In this document: piece after piece, positions 57,475 through 64,000 of the stretch
Layout: the number at the start of each line of letters is the position of its first letter
Numbering within the stretch: position 1 is the first letter of the stretch
Source of the DNA: Blastochloris tepida
Lineage (GTDB): Bacteria > Pseudomonadota > Alphaproteobacteria > Rhizobiales > Xanthobacteraceae
Length of the DNA: 64,000 bases
Reading direction: 5' to 3'
NCBI RefSeq assembly: GCF_003966715.1
Contig: NZ_AP018907.1
Coordinates: 2,840,001 to 2,904,000, forward strand
Program-made: the position numbers and the translations under genes
The notes under the pieces: model-generated
What the model was told of the DNA's origin: nothing
Seen by the model: only the letters and a program-made list of their open reading frames with translations
Database searches by the model: none

Positions 57475-60359
57475 CCTACCGCTTCAACTTCACACCCGAG
57501 GCGTCCGGCACCGTGCTTCGCATGCTCGACCCGGACAGCCGTCCCGTCGCTGTCGATCGCTGGGCCCTGGAGGCACCCGATGCGCTGCTGCCCGGCGTCG
57601 ACCTTGTCGGGCAGCTCGAAGCTGCCGACAAGGCGTTGAAAGGTGATGACCTCGTCATCCTCGACCACCGCGCCGTCGCTGCGCTGTCACCCGCCGAAGC
57701 CGCGAGCCTTGGCTTGCCGAAGCTCGCGGATGTGTTGGCGCGCTTGGCCGGCCGGGGGCTCATGACGCAGCCCACCTTCCAGGTCGCGCTGGAATGGGCG
57801 ACGCCGCTGGGCAAGCCGATCCTCGGATTGGAGCGCGTCGGGGCCTTTCTTCGCGGGAAGAACGCGGCGAGCCGCCTGCCCGAGGTACTGTTCGATATCG
57901 CGCAAGCTGTCGACGCAGTGAACGCCGCCGAGCGGGACGGGAAATTCCCGGCGATCGCCGCCTTACGGGACCTGCTGCCGGCCGGTGCGGACGCCGGACT
58001 CGCGCAGGCGTCCGGCCTCCTCGGCGAAATGACCATTGCGGTCGCCGATGCCTTCTCGCTCGACCTCAAGGGCCAGGGCAATGCGGCCGTGCTCGTGCCG
58101 ATTCTCCACCGGGCGCGGGACGAGGAGGACACATTGCTCCTCCCGCCCGAGCAACAGGCGCTGTTCGGCGAAAAGCACTTCAACGGCTTCAGCGACGCAC
58201 GCGCGGTCTATACGCTCGGGCGCAATTGGTACGTGGTGCTGCAGCCGCCGCTGCGGCGGGCACTCTCGGAAGTGCGCCAGGTGAACAGCGGTCCCCCCGC
58301 GTTGCGGCGCGCCTTTCTCGCCAATCCGCGAGCCTTCCTGCGGGAGGCCCTGGGCGACGACACCGACGAGGTCGTGCTCAATAGCGTGTTTCGCGAGACG
58401 CAGGCCTATGCAGATCGCGTCGTCGGCCTCGGGCTCTGGACGCCGCGGGTCGTGCCCTGGATAAAACTCGCGCCGACGGACTGGTTTGGGGAAGGAGATG
58501 CGCCGTCTCGCACTTCGCGAGCTGGGCAGAGCGAGCCGGTCGCCGGCATCGAACTCGGCGGCCGCCGCATCGCGCTCGACGCCGAGCAGACCGCGGCTCT
58601 TCGCTCTGACATCGAGGGCGCGATCACAGCTGGGCGCGGCACTGTTGCATGTTCGGTTGGCGAGGAGACGCTGACGGTCCCTGCGACGATTGCGACGCTC
58701 GCCGCCCTCGACGCGCTCGATCATGCACGCGCCTCCATCGCGACCGAGCCCCTGCCGAACGCCGAGGGAGAAGCGCCACGGGTGCTCCTCATCAAACCGA
58801 ACGAAGATGCGCTCGACATCGAGTCCCTCGTCCAGTCCGCACGCCCGGCGCCGGCCTACGGCGCGCCGAAGAGCCTCGCCACGCCGCTGAAGGCCCACCA
58901 GGCAGAAGGTCTCCGCTGGCTCCAGCGGGCCTGGGCGGAGGGGCTGCCAGGGGTTCTGCTCGCCGACGACATGGGGCTCGGCAAGACGCTGCAGGGCTTG
59001 GCGTTTTTGGCTTGGCTGCGTGACGGTATGCGAGCGGGAATGATCGCGCCCGCGCCGCTCCTGATCGTCGCTCCGACAGGCCTTCTCCAGAACTGGCGCA
59101 AAGAGCATGATCTTCACCTCGTCGCCCCGGGTCTTGGCGCTTGCACGGAAGCCTTTGGCCGTGGGCTGAAGGCTCTCAAGACCACATCCGCCGACGGCGC
59201 TCCAGCGCTTGATGTCAACCGCCTCGCGGCCGCGGACTGGGTGCTCACCACGTACGAGACCTTGCGTGACCACCATCTGGACTTCGGTCGCGTGCGTTTC
59301 GCGGCGCTACTGTTCGACGAGGCGCAGAAGATCAAGACGCCGGGAATCCGCCTCACCGACGCCGCCAAGGCGATGAAGGCCGAGATCCAGGTCGCGCTGA
59401 CCGGGACCCCCGTCGAGAACCGCTTGGCGGATCTCTGGTGCATCGTCGACACCGTCCAGCCTGGCTGGCTCGGCGACCTCAAGAGCTTCAGCGCGGAATA
59501 CGAGCGCGACTTCGACGAGACCCGCCTGCGGACGTTGAAAGGCCAGCTCGAGCGCTCGTTGGGCGGCAGGCCGCCCTTGATGCTGCGCCGCATGAAGCAG
59601 GACCATCTGCCGGATCTACCACTGGCGGAGGAACGACTCCTGCCCCGGCCCATGCCCCCCGTTCAGCAGGAAGCCTACGATGCCGCGATCGAGGCCGCCC
59701 GCGCCGCGGACGAACCCGGCGCCGTGCTCAAAGCGCTGCAGGCCTTGCGCGCCGTCTCGCTTCACCCTTGCCCCTCCGAGCCGGCCGGCGACGGCGCCTT
59801 CATCGCCGCGTCCGCGCGCCTGCAGGCGGCAATCGAGACGCTCGATGCTGTGGCGAGCGCCGGCGAGCGTGCACTCGTCTTCCTCGGCGACCTCGATCTG
59901 CAGGCTCGCCTCGCCGGCATTCTCCAGCGCCGCTATGGCTTGGCCACCCCGCCACTCATCATCAACGGCAGTGTCGCGGGCCCCAAACGCCAAGCCTATG
60001 TCGATCGCTTTCAGGCGGCATCCGGCGGCTTCGATGTGATGATCCTCTCGCCCCAGGCCGGTGGCGTCGGCCTGACGTTGACGCGGGCCAACCACGTCAT
60101 CCATCTCTCCCGCTGGTGGAACCCGGCCGTTGAGGACCAATGTACCGGTCGCGTTCACCGCATTGGCCAGGTGCGGCCGGTTTTGGTGCATATCCCGCTC
60201 GCCGTTCGCGCGGACGGCCGCCCCTCCTTCGACCAGAACCTCGCTGCGCTCCTGGAGCGCAAGCGCAAGCTGATGCATGACACGCTGATGCCGCCTGACG
60301 CGACGAAGGATACGGATCGCGAGATCCTGTTCCGAGACACCGTCGGCGCAGGGGCATGA
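57459..60359 (+). CDS. zorD: Zorya type I ZorD, SNF2-family helicase
   Basis: DNA-translocating effector of type I Zorya. The 966-residue product has an N-terminal ~460-residue region of unknown fold and a C-terminal SNF2 ATPase: motif I LADDMGLGKTLQG (near 503), motif II LLFDEAQKIK (near 620), motif III ALTGTPVENRLADLW, motif V LSPQAGGVGLTLTRANHVIHL and motif VI QCTGRVHRIGQ (near 894). In known type I systems ZorD degrades phage DNA and needs the Zorya motor. The start is a TTG within the end of zorC; the nearest ATG lies out of frame. No Mrr-type nuclease motif is obvious in the visible C-terminus. Confidence 0.93.
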   Translation: MDAALTYRFNFTPEASGTVLRMLDPDSRPVAVDRWALEAPDALLPGVDLVGQLEAADKALKGDDLVILDHRAVAALSPAEAASLGLPKLADVLARLAGRGLMTQPTFQVALEWATPLGKPILGLERVGAFLRGKNAASRLPEVLFDIAQAVDAVNAAERDGKFPAIAALRDLLPAGADAGLAQASGLLGEMTIAVADAFSLDLKGQGNAAVLVPILHRARDEEDTLLLPPEQQALFGEKHFNGFSDARAVYTLGRNWYVVLQPPLRRALSEVRQVNSGPPALRRAFLANPRAFLREALGDDTDEVVLNSVFRETQAYADRVVGLGLWTPRVVPWIKLAPTDWFGEGDAPSRTSRAGQSEPVAGIELGGRRIALDAEQTAALRSDIEGAITAGRGTVACSVGEETLTVPATIATLAALDALDHARASIATEPLPNAEGEAPRVLLIKPNEDALDIESLVQSARPAPAYGAPKSLATPLKAHQAEGLRWLQRAWAEGLPGVLLADDMGLGKTLQGLAFLAWLRDGMRAGMIAPAPLLIVAPTGLLQNWRKEHDLHLVAPGLGACTEAFGRGLKALKTTSADGAPALDVNRLAAADWVLTTYETLRDHHLDFGRVRFAALLFDEAQKIKTPGIRLTDAAKAMKAEIQVALTGTPVENRLADLWCIVDTVQPGWLGDLKSFSAEYERDFDETRLRTLKGQLERSLGGRPPLMLRRMKQDHLPDLPLAEERLLPRPMPPVQQEAYDAAIEAARAADEPGAVLKALQALRAVSLHPCPSEPAGDGAFIAASARLQAAIETLDAVASAGERALVFLGDLDLQARLAGILQRRYGLATPPLIINGSVAGPKRQAYVDRFQAASGGFDVMILSPQAGGVGLTLTRANHVIHLSRWWNPAVEDQCTGRVHRIGQVRPVLVHIPLAVRADGRPSFDQNLAALLERKRKLMHDTLMPPDATKDTDREILFRDTVGAGA

Positions 60360-60486
60360 TGCGGCAACTTAGTTCTACAGTTGCGTCTGGCGACAACAAT
60401 AGTGTGCGGGGGCAGCTTCGGCCTCGCGCCCGATATCGTCGATGCGATCCTAGACGGGAAGCAGGGGCCGGAGGTGACGCTCGCGC

Positions 60487-60891
60487 AGGTGTCGTAATGG
60501 TGATCGGACTGACCGGCGTGCGGCGCCGGGCCAGGATGTTGAGGATGACGTCGGCGCACGGCACGCCCTCGCGCAAGGCCTCGGCACAGGCCGCCTCCAC
60601 CGCCGTCAGGCCGTCGCTCAGCACCGCGGTGAGGATGTCCACCAATCTGCCGGTCGCCGTCGGTGACGCCGGCCAGGCGGCGGCGGACCCGCTCCAGGGC
60701 GGCTGGCAGCACCCAGTCCTTGAACGGCGCCCCGTTGCGCAGCGCGCCGGGCTTCCTGGCCAGCACCGGCACGTAATGCCAGGATCGAACACCGTCCGCC
60801 CGCGGCCGAACACCCGGGCGTGCTCGGCGACGATGCGGCCGTCCTGGCGGATCTCGATGCGGTCGGCCCTCGGGTCGCCGCGGGGATCCTT
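60487..60891 (-). pseudogene. IS21-family IstA transposase C-terminal remnant
   Basis: Read on the minus strand, the C-terminal end of IstA is recognisable in two frames: WHYVPVLARKPGALRNGAPF and DWVLPAALERVRRRLAG in one, and DILTAVLSDGLTAVEAACAE, REGVPCADVILNILARR in another. At least two frameshifts separate them. The N-terminal catalytic part and istB are absent. It abuts the ISL3 remnant at about 60891. Confidence 0.75.
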
Positions 60892-62030
60892 GAAGCGTTC
60901 GCGCGCCGGACGGGCCGGCTCGAGACCCTGGTCCATCATCTCGGCCTCGCACTCGGCGGCAGGCCGGCCTCAGTCTTCGCGCGGCGGCTCCAGGTGCCGC
61001 TCAGCAACGACACCGTCCTACGGACCGTCCGACGACGGCGCGCCTGTCGTCGTGATCCGCCGCCGGTGCAGGTCGTCGGGATCGACGACTGGGCGTTCCG
61101 GAAGCGGCACCGCTACGGGACCATCGTCTGTGATCTCGCCCGGCACCAGGTGGTCGCTCTTCTGCCCGATCGGGAGATCGCCACCGTCGCGGCTTGGCTG
61201 AACGCCCATCCCGGCATTCAGATCGTCGGCCGTGATCGCGGCGGCGGCGGTTACGGCGAAGCAGTCGCGCGGGCACTGCCCGGCGCGGTCCAGGTGGCGG
61301 ATCGGTGGCACCTGATGGAAAATGCCAGCGCGGCCTTCCTCGACGCCGTTCGGCGGTCGATGACCGCGATCCGCGGTGCGCTGGGCGTCACGACGATCGA
61401 TCCGGGTCTCCTGACCGCGGCCGAGCGGCTGCAGTATGAAGGCTACCTGCGACGGGAGGATGCCGCGGCGGCGATCCGCGCTCTCGCGGCGGACGGCGTG
61501 CCGATCAAGGAGATCGTCCGGCGCACCGGCTGCAGCCGGCAGATCGTCCGGCGGGTGGTCCGGGGTGCTTCCACTGACGTCTTCCGTGTCCGGGAGAACT
61601 CGCTGGAGGCGTTCCTGCCGGCACTCGACGCGCAGTGGGCGGCCGGGTGCCGGAACGGTGCCGAGCTGTGGCGTCGGGTTCGAAGCCTCGGCTTCCAAGG
61701 CGCCCTGCGCGTCGTCACCGAGTGGGCCACACGCCGGCGCCGTGCCGATCAGCTGACGGAGACCGCGCTCCGGAAAGTCCCGTCGGCCCGCACGATCGCC
61801 CGGCTGATGACCGTTGCTCGCGACCATCTGACGAAGGCGGAAACGCTCATCGTGGCCACGATCGAAGCCGGCGTTCCGGCACTGGTCGAGGTCCACGCAC
61901 GGCTCGCCGAGTTCCACCGGATGATCCGCCAACGAAGCTCGCGCGACCTCGACCGGTGGATCGCGACCGCTGCGTCGGGCCTGTTTGCCGCGTTCGCCCG
62001 CGGCATCCAAGCCGATATCAGCTGCGACGA
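60892..62030 (+). pseudogene. ISL3-family transposase remnant, truncated at both ends
   Basis: The open frame matches ISL3 transposases from the pre-catalytic region on: GRLETLVHHLGLALGG, IDDWAFRKRHRYGTIVCDL, VADRWHLMENASAAFLDAV and an inserted HTH (AADGVPIKEIVRRTGCSRQIV). The Zn-finger N-terminus is missing because the frame begins at the IS21 junction. The C-terminal PWSNGQxEGQ motif is missing too; the sequence leaves the family at about GIQADI, near 62020. Its upstream part runs antisense to the IS21 remnant. It is unlikely to be active. Confidence 0.8.
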
Positions 62031-62138
62031 GGCTCGATCAGACGAAGGCGACCTCCGTCAGGCTGCACGTACCAAGCCGCGGGGAGGCGTATCGGCGGCT
62101 CCACCGTTACTGATGCCGACGCCGAGAAGAGGGGTGCG

Positions 62139-62214
62139 TGGTGGGCCCGGCAGGACTCGAACCTGCAACCAAGCGGTTATGAGCCGCCGGCTCTGACCAT
62201 TGAGCTACGGGCCC
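62139..62214 (-). tRNA. tRNA-Ile2 (CAU anticodon, lysidine type)
   Basis: A 76-nt cloverleaf on the minus strand beginning GGGCCCGTAGCTCAATGG and ending CGGGCCC-A-CCA, with CCA encoded. The seven-base acceptor stem pairs perfectly. The anticodon loop reads CTCATAA and the T arm contains GGTTCGAGTCC. The D arm and anticodon stem (ggcggctcataaccgctt) resemble E. coli ileX, the isoleucine tRNA that reads AUA after lysidine modification, rather than elongator or initiator tRNA-Met. Its 3' end faces the defence island. Confidence 0.88.
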
Positions 62215-62946
62215 GGCAGGGCGGCGGGAATCTAGAGCATTTTCCGCGAAAGAGGGAACCGGTTTGATCCCGTCGCAGATCGTGTCCCCAGATCGTGGTC
62301 CTCAGGTGCGGTGGGGTGGGCGCTGTGGGGCCGGCGTGGTGCGGCCGGCATGGCATGGCCATGGCTCGCGTGACGCGGCCGGCGTGATGCGGCCGGCGCG
62401 GCGAGGCCGGTCCAAGGGGACTCCGGCGAGGCGAAGCCGCCAGAACCATCCCGCCAAAACGATCTCGCCAAAACGATCTCGCCAAGTCGCCCCCCAAGTC
62501 GCTCCCGCCAAGACGACCCCCCCAAGTCTTTTCAGCCAAGAAGAGACGACCGCGTAGATTCGGCGAAGATGATCCGGCGCGGCGTCGAGTCGTTCAAGCA
62601 ACGCGGCGGCCGATCATCGGCCCCGGCCGGCGCGCCGAGCCGTTAACGGTTCGTTAACCGAAACCTGAGTCCCGACAGGCACTTCGGCCGCAATTGCGGG
62701 CCCGGAGCCGGGCGCGGCATTCCGGACTTGACTTCAAATAATCTCTTAAAAATCAGTTACTTCATAATTCAACCGAGAGACCGGAAAGCCGTTCTTCCGG
62801 CTTGTTCGGCATCAGTCGCGGTCGAGCCACGATTTCGCCCAATAGTCCGGGCAGAAGCCTTTCCCGATCGTCCGGGGGCTCTACTGAAGCGGATGGATCA
62901 ACGGAGGTGCGCGCATAAACTCCATCGTTAACAGGGGGACGAAACA
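62215..62946. repeat. repeat-rich intergenic region
   Basis: No gene. Contains a copy of the agagcattttccgcgaaag element at about 62233-62285, runs of gcggccggcgtg-type units near 62330-62410, and direct repeats of aaaacgatctcgccaa near 62455-62500. The last ~250 bases have lower GC, including ataatctcttaaaaatcag near 62740, and probably carry the rlpA promoter. Confidence 0.55.
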
Positions 62947-63357
62947 TTGAATAACGTGTGGAAAGGCCGCAGCGGGCTTTATGCTGCAGCAATGGGCTGC
63001 ATGCTTCTTGCAATGACGCCGAACTCCTCGCACGCGGACTCGCTGAAGTCGACGAAGTCCTATTCCGGCGTCGGCGTGGCCTCGTTCTACGGCCACAAGG
63101 ACGGCTATCATGGCGCCCGGACCGCCAGTGGCGAGCGCTACGACCGCAATTCGCTGACCGCCGCCCACCGCACCCTGCCGTTCGGCACCCAGGTGCGGGT
63201 CACCAATCTCCGCAACGGCCGCAGCGTCGTCGTCCGCATCAACAATCGCGGCCCCTTCGTGCGCGGCCGCATCATCGATGTCTCCTACGCTGCCGCCCGC
63301 GAGCTGGGCTTCGTCGATCGCGGCGTCACCCAGGTGCGGGTCGAGCGGGACAGCTGA
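62947..63357 (+). CDS. RlpA-like double-psi beta-barrel domain protein
   Basis: The 136-residue product has a signal peptide (ending TPNSSHADS) and a single DPBB domain typical of RlpA: VASFYGHKDGYHGARTASGE, LTAAHRTLPFGTQVRVTN, VVRINNRGPFVRGRIIDVS and AARELGF. RlpA proteins are septal lytic transglycosylases; this one lacks a SPOR domain and is short, so a periplasmic cell-wall role is likely but not the full E. coli one. The start is a TTG with AGGGGGA eight bases upstream; no ATG with a ribosome site is nearby. Confidence 0.88.
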   Translation: MNNVWKGRSGLYAAAMGCMLLAMTPNSSHADSLKSTKSYSGVGVASFYGHKDGYHGARTASGERYDRNSLTAAHRTLPFGTQVRVTNLRNGRSVVVRINNRGPFVRGRIIDVSYAAARELGFVDRGVTQVRVERDS

Positions 63358-63910
63358 AGGCCTCGATGAGGGCCACTCTGGGGAGCGGTTCGAGGCCGCC
63401 GCTCCCGCCGCCGGGGCGCTCGCCGCGCCCGCCATTGCGCGCGCAGCGCGACAGAGGCGCAAGGTGCGCCGCCGGCCCGGAATCCGCTTTTGCGGAGACG
63501 GCTGCAAGGCCGCTTCAACGACATTTCGAACAGGGTCGCACGACGGGCCGGTCGCGGCGTGATCGCGACGGCTTGAGGGCGTGCTGCCGAGGGCCGCAAG
63601 ACACGGCGCGGCGGGATGCAGACGACGCGCGCCGGGGCGTTCTGCCCCCCACCCCCGACCCCTCCCCACCATTCACTGCGTTCATGGGGGGAGGGGAGAA
63701 GAGGCGCCCCTTTTCTCCCCTCCCCCCGCGAGCTTTGCGAGCGGTGGGGAGGGGTCGGGGGTGGGGGGACTTCGAGGGGCGAAGCTCGAAACCGGAAACT
63801 GGCCGGACGCCGTCTCGGTCGGCCACCGGAAACCCGACCCGCCGGCGATGACAGCGCCTCGCCGCCGGGAGCCGTCGGGGCGGGGTTGCCCCGGCCCGGA
63901 CACGTTCTGT
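63358..63910. other. intergenic region with a large palindrome
   Basis: No credible gene. The main feature is an inverted repeat at 63645-63768; the rest holds no recognised motif. Confidence 0.5.
63645..63768. repeat. long imperfect palindrome of C-rich and G-rich arms
   Basis: Arms of about 25 bases, starting ccccccacccccgacccc and ending ggggtcgggggtgggggg, are near-perfect complements, with an inner dyad (ccctcccc...gggaggg) between. It could form a hairpin in transcripts from either side and resembles extragenic elements seen in Hyphomicrobiales. Confidence 0.75.
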
Positions 63911-64000
63911 TCAGTTCCGCGAGCGCGGCGGCAGCGTCGGGCGCTGGGTGGGGGCGGCAGGCGCCGCGGCCGGCGGCGGGGCCGTCTGGCCGCTCTGCTG
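63911..64000 (-). CDS. 3' end of a minus-strand gene (truncated by the window)
   Basis: An open minus-strand frame enters from the right edge and stops at 63911. The 29 visible residues are Pro/Ala/Gln-rich and end TLPPRSRN, like the low-complexity tail of an exported or cell-envelope protein. No function can be assigned; the call rests only on the open frame and on the gap to the palindrome. Confidence 0.35.
   Translation of the reverse strand, partial: QQSGQTAPPPAAAPAAPTQRPTLPPRSRN

Noticed and set aside
61635-62267. Open frame ending in ARQDSNLQPSGYEPPALTIE
   Set aside because: That peptide is the familiar false translation of a tRNA gene read antisense; the tRNA-Ile2 lies there.

Overview
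The window is a GC-rich chromosomal segment of an alphaproteobacterium, most likely Hyphomicrobiales (Rhizobiales). The basis is the housekeeping genes (carB, greA, a replicative DnaB helicase, bluB), the alphaproteobacterial Mrp antiporter and DUF1269 proteins, and copies of the intergenic 'agagcattttccgcaaaagtgg' element that I associate with that order. Genus cannot be fixed from the sequence alone.

Bases 1-24,150 are mostly core genome: the 3' part of carB, greA, a Tat-signal protein, a cyclopropane-fatty-acid synthase-type methyltransferase, dnaB, an AI-2E family permease (minus strand), a seven-gene Mrp cation/proton antiporter operon (E-F-G-B-C-D-D'), a candidate small RNA with a strong terminator, a DUF1269 protein, an RND efflux pair, a DUF3300 protein with a huge Arg/Pro/Gly/Gln-rich tail, a hypothetical protein, a ModE-type HTH protein and a LysE-family exporter. 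An IS110-family element (24.2-25.3 kb), bluB and an orphan HicB-like antitoxin follow.

Bases about 27,480-60,360 form a dense defence island with three modules. (1) A type I-G (formerly I-U) CRISPR-Cas locus on the minus strand: csb1, csb2, cas3, a Cas8-position gene, a cas4-cas1 fusion, cas2, and an array of 53 repeats and 52 spacers whose leader lies next to cas2. A WYL-domain regulator sits upstream, and two small palindromes precede csb1. (2) A plus-strand three-gene module: a tandem AAA+ ATPase, a degenerate AddB-like nuclease and an AddA/UvrD-like helicase-nuclease. I do not recognise it as a named system, and it is the best candidate here for an undescribed defence system. (3) A type I Zorya system (zorA-zorB-zorC-zorD) with a divergent coiled-coil gene of unknown role; zorA carries an apparent -1 frameshift. 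Two related ~100-125 bp palindromic elements lie at module junctions (31.8 kb and 51.1 kb).

Bases 60,360-62,220 are a decay zone: an IS21 IstA remnant abutting an ISL3 transposase remnant, followed by a tRNA-Ile2 (CAU anticodon) whose 3' end faces the island, a plausible integration landmark. Core-like sequence resumes with repeat-rich intergenic DNA, an rlpA-like gene and the 3' tail of a minus-strand gene running off the end.
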